The position numbers and the translations under genes are program-made. Below are positions 45,414-57,081 of a stretch of 64,000 nt of DNA, one piece after another (position 1 is the first letter of the stretch; every line of letters starts with the position of its first letter). Under the pieces are notes generated by a model. That model had not been told where the DNA came from. It made no database searches and saw nothing but the letters and a program-made list of their open reading frames with translations. The DNA comes from Niebla homalea (lineage: Eukaryota; Ascomycota; Lecanoromycetes; Lecanorales; Ramalinaceae), in the NCBI GenBank assembly GCA_019925105.1, contig JAHGAU010000007.1, positions 1,054,001 to 1,118,000 on the forward strand. Reading direction: 5' to 3'.

Positions 45414-48400
45414 ATGACTGAGATTCGAACGAAAGATCTGACCTATGGTCATTTTGGCCAGCCAACCTATGACACAGAGAGCCAACAATGGCACTTCCCT
45501 CGGCAGGTGTCCATTGATGGACACATTGAGTCTTTGGGCGATATAAAGACCATCATAAGTGATTCGACTCAAGATGATATCAAAGCAAACCTCAGTAGTG
45601 TCGAGAAGATCAAGGGCCTCCATCAAGCAGCTGGCTACCACCCTGAAGTTCAGCCAGCATTCGACGCAATCCTCGGCCACGTTCGAGACCCTGCAGTAGC
45701 GGATCATCCACCTCTGTCCTACGATGTGTCCAAATCAGACCTACTCGCTTTTGGCACAGCTACTTCCGCGAAAGCCTCGCGACACACTGCTCGAGTGCCA
45801 ATTGTCGCGTTTCCCGGAGGTTCTGCTGGGGAGTTAGTGACTTTGCTCACTCTACAGAACGAGCAGCTCAGCTGGGAGCGGACCAGTCCTGTTAGCATCA
45901 ATCGATTGACTGCCGCAGGTGGTATACGAGGATGGTGGAGTGGCTCAGGCAGTCCAGTCCAGCAAATTGTGTCTGCTGTAAACGTCGATGCAGACTCCCC
46001 TGGCCTCTTCGCCGTAAGGCACCATAAAGCTGTATCCATTCTTCAGCCTAGACTCCATGGTAATCTGCGTTTCAATCGAATGAAGCTGTGCGAGAGTTAT
46101 CTATTGCCTCCTTCTAGGCTTCTCCCACAGGAGATTGCAAGCATTGGGGGTAATGACGTACGCGCTGTGCCCTTCTCTGATGTGGCGTTCAATCCATGGT
46201 TCAGTGAACAGCTTGCCACTCTTGGTCAGAATGGGGTCTGGCATGTTTGGGACTTGGAACTGAAGAGCAAAGCAAAAGGTCTCTGGACCCTAAACAGTGT
46301 AGACACAGGATCCCTACCTTCTGCTCGTTCTGATTCAGACCTGTTGGAGCCATATGATTGCTGGGGCCGGGTCTTATGGGTGAAAGATCTCCAAACGCTG
46401 CTCCTGGCACAACGCAGACAGCTTAGCTTAGTCAGGATAGGAGGGAAACTTGACACGGCTGGCATTCCTGATCTAGGTCTGACACACTCAGCAGATTGGA
46501 TTCTGGAGGTCAAGAGGAGCCCTGCAAATCCAGCACACTTCTTCGTTGTGACATCTACGAGGGTCATATGGCTCGCAGTCTTACCGATGGACGAGATGCG
46601 ATATGATGATGGGGCTAGTGTGAACGTTACAATCCTCCTCTCCTGGGTCCATTATCGAAACCCCGAAGATCTTTCGCTTGGCCTGGAGACTTGCCACAAT
46701 GAATGTGATGGGCGGGATACCAGTATGTGAAGAAATCCCCGTTGCGCGATGACTGTGTTCTGAAATGTTTACAGCTTTGACGTATTTGCTACTGTATTCT
46801 CGGTTGAAGCATTTCATGACAGTCTACACATTCGAATTATCAGGATCGAATGGTCACCAGGGACAGTCAGTCTGCGACCCTTACATACTGACGACGAGCC
46901 GTCCAAGTCCTGATGAAGATGGGTCTCAACATGAAAAGGGTGAGGCTACTACTTCGCTTTCTTCATTGATCTTACGGAACATGGGTTATATGGGCAATGC
47001 TTCACCATTAGGTGTCTCGGGTCTTGCTGGTTCGTACCAGGAGCAAGGAATCGAGTTCTATCAAGCAGCAATGTTGGATGCGCAATATAGGCTCTCTGAA
47101 TGTCTCTGTTTCCGCAAGCCAATAGGATGTACTGAAGAAGTTACTGAACCAACACGAAAGTCTCGCCACGGCATAAGTAAAACCCCAACAAGAATCGAAG
47201 AAAATTTCATTGTACCAGACGCTACTGTTTATGAGGCAATGCTCGATGATCTGGAAGACCAAGATCAAGATGACTTACCGTTAAGATTATTACCTGACTC
47301 GGAGGAGGAAAGGGCAAAGACTTTGGACTTCAGGTGGCTTGCAGAGAGTCTTGCGCACAATGCAGTATCTAGTCAGGGAAAGCTCAGCGATTTATCTTCG
47401 TCCGTTGAAGCAGCCATTGACAGAATCATCAGCCACACTGAAGCCGCAGAATTACTGAGTCCTTCTGGCCTTATGACTTTGTAGGCCTTTTTGAGCTATG
47501 TCCACCATTGAGAACGATAGCTAATGGTCTGAGTCAGATCCGAAATGGCGGGAAACGACGTCTCTATCAGTGATATCGACAGCGCAGGAAAACGTCTTGC
47601 TAATCTGCTCAGACAAAGTACAGGACAGGAGAGCGACCAGGTGAGCGACCATGGAGAAAGCAGACCGGGGCTTGTGCCTTTACCGATAACTCCAGCACTG
47701 AGACTCGAAGTCGGACTACCCCTCGAAGAAGGCTTTCGTGCGCTGTACGAAACGCTGATCAAGGCACACATCACCCCAATGACCAAGACCATTCCAGGAC
47801 GCGCCCGCGTGACGATAGAAAGGCGCATTCGAAGCATAGCGGCCACTCTTCTGCTGGCTACCTTCACCACTGAAAAGCCTTCAGGATCTGACGAAAGTAC
47901 CCTCGAGAACGGTCCTGCAGAAACCCCAGAGCGTCCTCCGTTTGATTTACCCGTGCGAAAAAAAGTCAGAGTCTCCCAGCCAGCGGCCGCTCGAGGCACC
48001 GGAAAGCCCTCGATTGAGCCAACGGCGATTGCCAGTAATTCGTCAAGGCTTCTAGGAGAGGAGGCATCTTCCTCATTGCAAACCTCACTAGCATTGCAGA
48101 CGGCAGCTCCCAGCTCAGCTGAAAGGTCCGATGCGAGTACTGCCCCAGCACCTCAAAGAACTACCCATCGCCCCCTACGCAGCCTGGTCAGCTTCTCCGC
48201 ACAACCTGCTTTACCCACCAAACTCACCGAGACCCTCCAACACTGGACCGTCGGCGCCGATCCAAACCTTTTCGACTGGGCAGCGACGCAGAATGCTCCC
48301 ACAAGTCAGACCGAAGCCGAGACCGAAGAGCAGAGCGAACCTTCTAGCTCTCGGAGAAGAAAGGCCAAGCGCCAGAAACTGTCCAAACCGACAAATCTTG

Positions 48401-48642
48401 ACACTGCTTCTGGGCCCCGTCCTCCAGTGCCCTTACAGAATGTCACCAGCGCTTCGCAGCCAGGGCCGGTTGTTCGGCTGACGGAGAGTCAACCGACGCA
48501 GATTGCGTCGGGAGGGGGTAGCCAGCTCACGATGGCCACGCAGGAAAGTCAGGGTCAGACCATGAGTCAATTGGTAGATGGCAGATACGGCAACCGGAGA
48601 TTGAAACCGAAAGGGTTGAAGAAGAGGAAAGAGGGCTTTTGA
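45414..48642 (+). CDS. RRN6: RNA polymerase I core factor subunit Rrn6
   Basis: Component, with Rrn7 and Rrn11, of the core factor that recruits Pol I to the rDNA promoter. Exons 45414-46722, 46775-47480 and 47538-48642 give 1039 aa, the usual family length. The N-terminus (LTYGHFGQPTYD) leads into a beta-propeller with DVAFNPWFSEQLATL and NGVWHVWDL, fungal Rrn6 hallmarks. The helical domain after intron 2 includes PLEEGFRALYETLIKAHI and TIERRIRSIAATLLLA. The C-terminus is disordered with the typical Ser-Gln motif region (MATQESQGQTMSQLVDGRYG) and a basic end (KGLKKRKEGF). The first codon of the frame at 45411 is TTG; the ATG at 45414 is used. Confidence 0.9.
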
Positions 48643-48788
48643 AAGTACATTACGACTGGATTCGAATGTCATCATATCTTCTGCTGTTATACATGACAGC
48701 CGTTCATCATGCTAGCGCCGATTGGGTATATATGGAGGAGGAGGCGCTATGTAAACCAATGAAAAATCCATGGAACAAACACCCGCGT

Positions 48789-51099
48789 CTATCGATGCCC
48801 AAAGATTTCCATTCGATCAAGCAAAAATCCTCTGTTCCGCTCACCATCCTGGACTTCGTCATCTTCGTCCTCGTCATCGCTGTCGTCGTCGTCCTCACTC
48901 ATGTCATTGATGATGCTATTGTCTACTGCAGGCAATGCCTCGGCCCTTCTCGATGGTGAACCGACGGATAGTGCTCGGGGGCTCTCTCCGCCCCAGAAAT
49001 CGACCTCAGAGTAGGCGTCTGATTCTACCTCGCTGTCACTGGGCGTACTTCCTGGCTCATCGGCGTCGCTTGCACTCGATGATATGGGGAAAGGTGGAGA
49101 AGCCGCGGAAGTGGGTGATGCTGAACGGACCTCTCTCCGTCGCGCCGGAAGGAAGTTTAAGGTGGCCGCAAGTGGACTGGAATCGATATCTAGGACTGGA
49201 GTGGGATCTCTTGGTCGAGATTGAAGGAGTGGGAGGGAATGGCGGCGTCGGCGGCCTCGAGAGATGGGTGGAGGGTGATCAGTAACAGTGGCAGGAGGAA
49301 GTGGTGCTGCTGAGAGTGGAGAATCCGGAGGCTCAACATCTGCCCCGTCCGAAGGATTGCTCAAGAGTGAGAGCTGGACGGTATTGTATGAGTCGCACAC
49401 AGCACATTTCAGGCCCAGCCAATGGTATTTCACCTTGGTTTTGGCGAGGCAGTCGTTGCACGCAACCCATGCCTTGGTATCTTGGAATTCCTCCGGCATA
49501 GGCTGAGCTTCAATGGCTCTCTCCAACTTCAAGAATTGTGTCTCCATGTTAGTGATTGATCGACTACACAATGGGCAGCGATACGAGGTCTTCATGTGTT
49601 GTGAATAGCATCTCCGATGTATGCTATGGCCACAAACCATGAATACGACGGATTCTGGAGAGTCGAACATATACTCGCCGCAAATAGGACAATCACAATC
49701 AGTTGAGCGTTCGATGCAGCGATGAGTATCACGGATAGCAATGGCCATACAAACGCAGCAAGTCTTCATTTTGTGGTCAGCCCTGCGATCGGTGGTTGAG
49801 ACGACATTCTGAACTTACCTTGCAATGGAAGAAGTCCTTTCCCAACCCTTGGCCAATGCGGCAAATACCACAGTCATCGCAATGATAGATGTTTTTGTTA
49901 GGATTGGGGTCGTCATCCCAGAGCTTGCAAACGTCGCAGTAATACCATGCTCCTCTCCGGCTACACAGCGCACATTCTTCTGCTGCAGGTTGCGCGCAGC
50001 CACAGAGCATGCAGAGCATGTGCTTTGTCTCTCTCCGGTTCAGCATATGGTCCTCCACGGCGTCATGGCAGAATCGGCAAGTGTACCACCGACTACATGC
50101 CGAACACTGTAGCTTGATATTGCGCTTGTAATGTGCGCACCCCAGTGCTTTCATCGTATCATCAGAATCTGAGGATCTTGATTCATTGTTAGGATCCTCT
50201 GACGATTGCTCTGGCCATTGGTAATAAGTCGGTTGAAGATCTTGTGGTCTCAATTGGAAGGGATTTGAGTCAACCTCTGCAGATGAGGAAGATGTTGGAG
50301 GTGAGATGCTTGGCTGCTGACTGGCGGCAGACTTTGGGGACCCCGGGGTAAAAGGTCTGTCAGAGCTCTGCAGACTGACAGGAGAGTGAGCTCCAGCGTG
50401 AAGACTTTGCTGTGAAGCATTGTGATTCTCGGTCATGAGGCCATGGACGAGTCTCGCCTTGACTTCGTTGGAGCTGTTGGTACGCTGTATGGCCAGGATC
50501 CGTTTCCTCATCAGACTCATGCCATCGTCTTCGGGAATCGTACGATTGTTCAAGCCAGTCGAACCATCTCGCGCCTCCGAATCAGCTCCAGTCGCTCGAT
50601 TCCCCGGATCCGAGCCATCTTGATGGGTGGTAGGCAGGTCAAAGCTCATGACTGAGCGTGAGGATTCAGTGAATGATGATGCTGCAGATCGAAGAGCATG
50701 ATGGAGCTGCTGGGGGTTGTCTGGACCGGACAAAGGCTCATTGAGATTCTGGATGGAGTATTGTCGTGCTAGTAGTGTAGGCTCAAGACTTCCCAGCTCG
50801 ACCAGCCTGAGATTGCTAGATCCTGGTTCTTGAGACATATTAGCATGATCAATGTCCACGATCTTTCGATAGAGACGAATTGAGAGTATCAAACCTCCAT
50901 CGTCGAGGATGATGCTTTCATGATGATCATCCTGAGGGTTCAAGGCCAGTGGTGACCTCGCCCTATGGGTATTCGCATGGACAACAGCCTGAACATCGGA
51001 ACGACTTCCTTCCCCGCCTGTAGCAGATGAAGGCCTAGAGAAGCGGCGGGCTTGTCGAACAACGGGTTCAATAAGGAAAGAAGAAAGGTAGTGGCTCAT
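48789..51099 (-). CDS. CHY / CTCHY / RING zinc-finger E3 ligase (RCHY1/PIRH2-like)
   Basis: Two exons (51099-49819 and 49763-48789; 751 aa). Residues 1-310 are disordered and fungal-specific. The CHY zinc finger begins ALGCAHYKRNIKLQCSAC. The CTCHY finger has WYYCDVCKLWDDDPNPNK and YHCDDCGICRIG and is completed only across the intron (FFHCK joined to TCCVCMAI). The RING is CDCPICGEYMF...FMVCGHSIHRRC...YRCPLCSRS. A C-terminal zinc ribbon follows (WVACNDCLAKTKVKYHW...KCAVCDSYNT). The last 190 residues are Ser/Pro-rich with an acidic run (SEDDDDSDDEDEDDE). Human RCHY1 ubiquitinates p53 and others; plant and fungal relatives act in stress and iron signalling. Targets here are unknown. It is convergent with RRN6 (146 bp). 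Confidence 0.92.
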
Positions 51100-51443
51100 A
51101 AAGTGCGGGAAAGTAGGTGTCAGGCGTCAGAAGTATCGGACTTTTTTCATGCCTCTAGTATGAGCTGTATAAATGACGCTGAATGCTGGCACTGCGGATA
51201 TGAATAGGTATGTATGATAGTCGCAAAGTGGAAAGGTCCGACGTTCCTGCCGCTCCACCACCAACGGGCGTCATTGGATTCCCCCCCCGCAATCGCGCTT
51301 TTAATCTTCACGTGACGCTTTCAAGGATCCGTACCTTACTCTACGCCCTTTTCCACCACATGCACCAGGGTAAAGTCGAGACCGTAAAAAGGACAGCCTT
51401 GACACCTCGCCAAATCTATACTTCAAACTTAAGACGTGCAACG
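51100..51443. other. Bidirectional promoter region (RCHY1-like / MZT1)
   Basis: About 340 bases between divergent starts. It contains the TCACGTGA palindrome at 51308-51315 and a C8 run. The upstream in-frame ATGs on the + strand are read as 5' leader. Confidence 0.4.
51308..51315. promoter_or_regulatory. TCACGTGA E-box palindrome in a bidirectional promoter
   Basis: A perfect 8-bp E-box matching the Cbf1/bHLH consensus, between the divergent RCHY1-like and MZT1 genes, 128 bases before the MZT1 ATG. Binding is inferred. Confidence 0.3.
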
Positions 51444-51770
51444 ATGGAGGAAAAGAAGCGCGCAGCTCGAGAGGTCATCGATATCCTTCAAGAGATCTCA
51501 CTGCTACTTGTGACTATCCCTATTCTCGTGAGGGGGTTCCGGAACAAACATACTGATATCGCCGAGTAGAACACTGGGCTCGATCGCAATACCCTATCGA
51601 TCTGCGTATCCTTGATCGAAAATGGCGTCAGCCCAGAAGCTATAGCGGTAAGTGGATCGTTCTCGCCCTTGACCACAAAGGGAGGAACGCCGCTGAATGT
51701 CTCGTCCTAGATGGTCATTGAGGAGCTCCGCAAGGAGAGCGCCAACCTGCAGCAGGGGGCTGCTGCATGA
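51444..51770 (+). CDS. MZT1: Mitotic-spindle organizing protein 1 (MOZART1)
   Basis: Very small gamma-tubulin-complex adaptor that binds the N-terminal region of GCP proteins and recruits the complex to spindle pole bodies. Three exons (51444-51509, 51570-51647, 51711-51770) encode 67 aa. They read [18 protein letters not shown], then SLLL joined to [19 protein letters not shown], then SPEAIA joined to MVIEELRKE. Two introns of 60 and 63 bases interrupt it, so it is easily missed as an ORF. The whole length matches the MOZART1 helical fold. A longer open frame begins upstream at 51210 but has no family similarity and is treated as leader. Confidence 0.95.
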
Positions 51771-51937
51771 GACTCATTGTATAAATGGGTGCGCAGAGTG
51801 GCGATAATTCAATTGGACCGATCAAACCGCCCACTTTCGCAGAGTGACCCGTCACCAATCAGAAAAGCCGGTCTTTGTCCTAACGAGCAAGCGTGAACAT
51901 GCAGAATCCGCCAACATATTTTGACATCTGTATCTTG

Positions 51938-53401
51938 TCATTGCTTGCCAACCAGATTGTCCGTCTCCTTATCCCTCTGTCCCAGGCTCCCACTCCGCTC
52001 ATTCGGGTTCATATCCTTCCCCTCATCGTGGCCAATATTGTCAGCCATTGCCTCAGCAGCAGCCAGCTTCAGCCTATCACTATCTTCGGGCTTCGCATCT
52101 TTCTTCTTACTGTCTTCATCATCACTGTCGCCCAGGCTGAACGGGTCGTGATCAGTGACTGGGCTAGGATTCACCTTCGCCAGGGGCTGCCATTTGCTGT
52201 TCTTCCCGCTCGCACCGGAGGCAGGTCTGTTGATGGGCGAAGAGGGTGTTGGATAGTGGATGTTGATCTCTTCAGGCGGGCCATTCTGGAAGGAGACGCG
52301 TCGGCCTGAGCTGCTTGATTGTGGGCGAGCTGGTGTGGGCTTAAACAGGTCAGGATTGGCAAGGGGACGAGTGGGACGGCGTGGTGGTTGGGCTGAAGCG
52401 TGTCAGTACATTTCCTGCGAAAGCAACCGGCATCGTCCTACATTCGGAGTCATGCAATTGCAGGCCTGAGAAATCATCTCCGATGACTTTAGGATCCGCA
52501 TCATATCGCTCTCTATCCACACTCCGCCTCCCAAATTCACTGCTTCTTCGGCCACCGTATTGGCTGTAGCCCTGGGCTGCGGCAGCCGGCTGTCTTTGGA
52601 AGTCATCATCCTCCTCTCCGTCGATCCTCTTCTTGAGGTTGGTCACCCATTTATTGACCGTGCTTTGGGTCTCCAGAAAGCCCTTCTTGATATTGTCTCG
52701 AATGACTGGTAGATCATCTGCGATAGGGCGTTAGCGTGGTAGATTAGCAACGGAGCAGGCTACAAACCATCGATAAAGCTACGCTCACGATCTTCGTCGT
52801 ACGGCGCAGGTCCATCCGGCCTCCTTGGTGGTCCCCGAAATTGTTGCCGCGGGGCGGAAGCTCGTCTCTCTCCGTGAGTATCCATACCATTATAATGCTC
52901 AGCCAGCTGCCGTGCATATTGCTCATCCGCTAGCATCTGCTCTTCCTGCGTGGATGTTGGTGGTAAAGGGGACTGCTGTCTTCGGGGTGGTTGTGCAGGC
53001 GGGGGAGGTTCTGCTGCATCCGGGTCCGACATGCCAAGTAAGGCGTTGAAGGCCGGTTCAAGGCGTCCTCCGCTGGCACGCAAGACAGCTTTGACGACAC
53101 CGGCGTCTATGGCAGGGAAAGCTTCCTTGAGTGTATTCTCCGCCTGCTGTTCTGGGGCCAAAGGTCGAGGGGGCTTTGCCGGAGCAGCATCTTCGCCAAG
53201 GCCTTGTTGTGGGGTGGTTGTGGATTGAAATGGCTTGATTGGAGAGACAGGTGTATCTGAAGCATCGTCGTCAAAGTCGAGCGCCTTTGCTGTGGTGGGA
53301 GACTCTGGGTGTTGCTCTGGCTTCTGACGCTAGAGCTGAGTATTGTCCAGTATCCTATACTGAGAGGTGGTTATACTTACTGGCTTCTCTGACTCGGACA
53401 T
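51938..53401 (-). CDS. CUE-domain protein, Cue5-like ubiquitin/Atg8 adaptor candidate
   Basis: Four exons (53401-53381, 53329-52768, 52717-52442, 52392-51938) give 437 aa. The 7-codon first exon reads MSESEKP. The CUE domain (about residues 75-115) is ENTLKEAFPAIDAGVVKAVL with RLEPAFNALLGMSD, the ubiquitin-binding fold. A following QMLADEQYARQLAEHYN helix is conserved in fungal Cue5/Don1-like proteins. The middle has DDLPVIRDNIKKGFLETQ and VTNLKKRIDGE, then a disordered tail. In yeast Cue5 links ubiquitinated aggregates to Atg8 for autophagy; that role is inferred. It is convergent with MZT1 and divergent from DHX35 with an E-box between. Confidence 0.88.
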
Positions 53402-53577
53402 ACTGGGCAATATAGATTGGGAAAATGTCGATACAATATGCGGAACGAACGGGAAACGTAAATCAGATTTGTCGTTAAGTAGTTTAGGGAGTGAGCCTCC
53501 CAACTAGGCCTTCGTAGTATGGTGGGGCTGAAGTGTGGCTCAGACTATGAGACACGTTTCACGCTAAATTGTTCGAG

Positions 53578-53583
53578 CACGTG
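53578..53583. promoter_or_regulatory. CACGTG E-box between CUE5-like and DHX35 genes
   Basis: GCACGTGA sits near the middle of the 308-bp bidirectional promoter (53402-53709), which has no other evident content. Confidence 0.3.
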
Positions 53584-53709
53584 ATTTTTCCAACTTGAGG
53601 GTCGAGGTTGAGAAACTACCGAGACTACCACCTCCAACAGTAGATGCATTGTCGTGTCATGCCATGAACATGTGAGTCTTGCGAGGAGATCTTCAACAAG
53701 GCCTCAAAA

Positions 53710-55801
53710 ATGGCGGAAGATTCTACAATATCCTCGTCATTCATTCCTGCTCTGCACAAACCATCTTCTCTGCTCCCTATTGCTCGCCATCGCGCAAGTC
53801 TGTTGTATCTAATCGAAACTTTTCCTGTGACAATAGTGGTGGGTCAAACGGGGAGTGGCAAGACCACTCAGATCCCGCAATTTCTGGAGTCGGCAGGATG
53901 GTGCGCCGAAGGCAAAGTAGTGGCGGTCACGCAAGTATGTAAGTTGATGTGCTATCATGAGTATGTCGAAGTGTAAGTCGGTGCTGAAAGAATCACAGCC
54001 ACGGAGAGTGGCGGCGACAACGGTCGCGACTAGAGTCGCCGAGGAGATGAGATGCAAGCTTGGGGAAGAGGTTGGCTACTCGATCCGGTTCGAAGATCTG
54101 ACGAGTGAGAAGACCCGCATCAAGTTCTTGACAGATGGCCTCCTTCTCAGAGAGGCCTTGGCCGACCCGCTATTGTCCAGATACTCGGTCATAATGGTCG
54201 ATGAAGCCCACGAGCGATCCTTGAGCACTGACATCCTTCTTGGAGTTTTGAAGAAGATTCGAAGAAAAAGGCCAGAATTGCGTGTCATTGTGAGCAGTGC
54301 TACTTTGCAAGCCGAAGCCTTCTTGGACTTCTTCTCACGCGATGAGCCAGAGGTCAACGAGCAGCGAGGGCAGAGTAAGCTTGGTCGCATAATCAGTCTT
54401 GAAGGCCGCATGTACCCAGTGGATGTCCTGTACACGGAGCAGGCCCCAGACGATTATGTTGAGCTTGCAGTCAAAACCGTTTTTGATATCCACGCAAGCG
54501 AGCCTGAAGGAGACATTTTGATTTTTTTGACGGGACGCGAGGAGATCGATGCTGCCTTGCAAAAGATTGCAGACCGGGCATCTTACCTCCATCCTAAGGC
54601 TTCTTCAGTCCTCGCTCTGCCTCTATATGCCGGTCTCACAAGCGAGCAACAGCTCTCTGTCTTTGACGTTGCCCCGGAAAACACCCGAAAAGTCATCCTG
54701 TCGACAAACATCGCCGAAGCCTCGGTCACAATTGATGGGATCGTGTACGTGGTCGATTGTGGCTTTGTCAAGCTTCGTGCCTACAACCCACGGACCGGCA
54801 TTGAGACATTAACCGCCACGCCTATATCCAAGGCCTCTGCAACTCAGCGGACAGGGCGAGCAGGGCGTACGAGACCTGGAAAATGTTACAGACTTTATGC
54901 GCAACCAATCTACGATTCATTGCCCGAAGTTACAGTCCCTGAAGTCCAGCGGTCAAACCTTGCTCCTGTCATTCTGCAGCTGAAGGCCCTAGGAATTGAC
55001 AACATACTGCGCTTTGATTTCTTGACCCCACCGCCGGCTGAACTTGTCATTCGGGCGCTCGAACTCCTGTACTCGCTAGGTGCGTTGGACGACTACGCAA
55101 AGCTGACCCGCCCCTTGGGTAGCAGGCTAGCAGAAATTGCTCTTGAGCCTATGATGGCAAAGGTCTTACTATCTGCCCCATCAGTGGGCTGCCTTAGTGA
55201 GATACTATCTATTGCTGCAATGACGAGTCTTCAGGGTGCCGTATGGTTCCAGCATGATGGGGAGAGGAAAGCTGCGGACACATCAAGGAGGAAATTCGCC
55301 GCGGAAGAAGGTGATCACCTTACTTTGCTGAACGTGTATGAATCTTTTGTCACCAAAGGTCGAAAAGAACCGAAATGGTGTCGCGACAATCATCTGAACT
55401 ACAAGTCCATGACTAGGGCAGTGAGCATCAGGGCTCAGCTCAAGCGCTACCTTGAGCGATTCGGTATCAATGTCAACGAATCGCTAGCATCGAAAGGAGG
55501 TGATAATCGCTCCCAGAACATTGGGGAGACCATCCGTAGATGTCTGACCAAGGGATACTTCTCGCATGCCGCGCGTATGCAACCAGATGGTTCATTCAAA
55601 CCCGTCAATCAGGGCACGACTGTGTACGCACATCCAAGCTCTCTGATGTTCAATCGAAAAGCTGATTGGGTAATATTTCACGAAATCCTTGAGACGGGTG
55701 ACAAGGTCTTCATCCGTGATGTTTCCAAAATTGAAAGGAAATGGCTATTGGAAGGAGGGGCTGGTAGTTTCTACCAGCTGCAAGGCGCTCAGGATAATTA
55801 G
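53710..55801 (+). CDS. DEAH-box RNA helicase, DHX35-like
   Basis: DEAH/RHA helicase of the spliceosome-associated DHX35 group. Exons 53710-53934 and 53999-55801 give 675 aa. Motif I is GQTGSGKTTQ; motif Ia (TQPRRVA) is created by the splice join. Motif II is DEAH, III is SAT, IV/V includes STNIAEASVTIDGIVYVVD and VI is QRTGRAGR. The ratchet (HA2) and OB-fold domains follow (LAEIALEPMMAKVL; HPSSLMFNRKADWVIFHE). It has almost no N-terminal extension, unlike Prp22/Prp16/Prp2, which supports DHX35 rather than those. Convergent with the transporter gene 85 bases away. Confidence 0.92.
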
Positions 55802-55886
55802 CCAGCTCAGTCTGCTGGATCTTGACGCGGAAAGAGGCTTTCCTCTTGGTACTCGTGCGCAGGAATAGGAACAAACGTATCCATCA

Positions 55887-57081
55887 CTATACCTTTTCGC
55901 TGAGAGTAGATTTGTCCGACAAAACCTCAGCTTTTGGCTTTCCGTAGGTGTCCGCTCTCAGCTCACGCCCAATCCCACTACTCATATGCATTCCAGAAGA
56001 CGGCACAGAGCTTAGATGATTGGGATTGCCCTCGGCATCTTGGCCGTCTAGCACCTGCATCTCATCGCTTGTATTGCCAAAGTTGGGAGACGACTTCCTA
56101 TGCGATGGTCCCATAGGCCCACCGACCTCCATGGCAGTATCGAGACCGCCAAGGTCGAACTTAATTTCGTCAGACCCGACGCCTGTGAGGTAGAGATACC
56201 AGTAGACTGCGCCTACGAAGAAGGCTCCACCAACTGTATTGCCGATAGCGGTCGGGATCATCGATTTCCAGATATACAGACCAACGCCAATGTCTGGATG
56301 TCCATAGAAGATCGCGGTAGGGATGAAGTACATATTGGCAATGACGTGGTCAAGACCCAAGGCAACGAATGTGAATGTGGGCCACCAAATAGCTCTAATC
56401 GTGCCCGTCAGCAGCTGGACACAAAAAGCCAGCCGAAGGTATCACATACATGACCTTTGAAGATATTTCTCGCGCAGAGATGGACGCGAAGACGGCAAAG
56501 CATACCAGCCAATTCGCTGCACGTGAGAGTCAGCTGCAGTCTTGCCATGCAATCCTCGCGTTCCAAGGGAAAGGCCCACCACCAATAGCTCGCAGAAAAA
56601 TCATATGCCACTCCGGCAGCAGCATCTTCTGCGTCGCGAAATTGATCACCTCGGTCCGATACCCGGCCACGTTGAACACGCCCCCGTACCCCGTGATGAT
56701 CGCCATGAAGAACAGCATGCCGGCCAGGTTGCCCAGATACGACACCGTCCAGTTGATCACCAGATCCCACAGACTGATCCTCCGGTGCAGGAACGCCGTC
56801 CCCATGAACATGACATTGCTCGTGAACAGGTCGGCCCCGCTCAGGACGATCATCGTCAAGCCGACGGGGAAGAAGACCGCGCTGACGGTGCGGATCAGCC
56901 CCGGCGCGTTCTCCTGGTACCACGGTGCCGCCGCCGTGGAGAGGAGGAGGGCGCAGCCGAAACCGAGGAGGGGACCCGCCATGCAGGAGTTGAACCAGAG
57001 CTTGTCGAGGCGCATGTGCGCCTTCTTGGTGCCGATGCGCGAGACGAGCTCGGTGGTCTGCTGCGGGGTGAAGGCGTCCAT
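55887..57081 (-). CDS. Formate/nitrite transporter family (FNT) protein
   Basis: Pentameric channel-like transporter for formate, nitrite or related monoacids; fungal members include the nitrite transporter NitA. Exons 57081-56583, 56516-56450 and 56394-55887 give 357 aa. The start MDAFTPQQTTELVSRIG is followed by a cytosolic helix and six membrane helices. Motifs are SGADLFTSNVMFM, ANWLVCFAVFASISAREIF (formed across intron 1) and LDHVIANMYFIP (across intron 2), which holds the central pore His. The C-terminal 110 residues form a hydrophilic tail. No nitrate or nitrite reductase gene is nearby, so nitrite versus formate cannot be decided. Confidence 0.93.
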
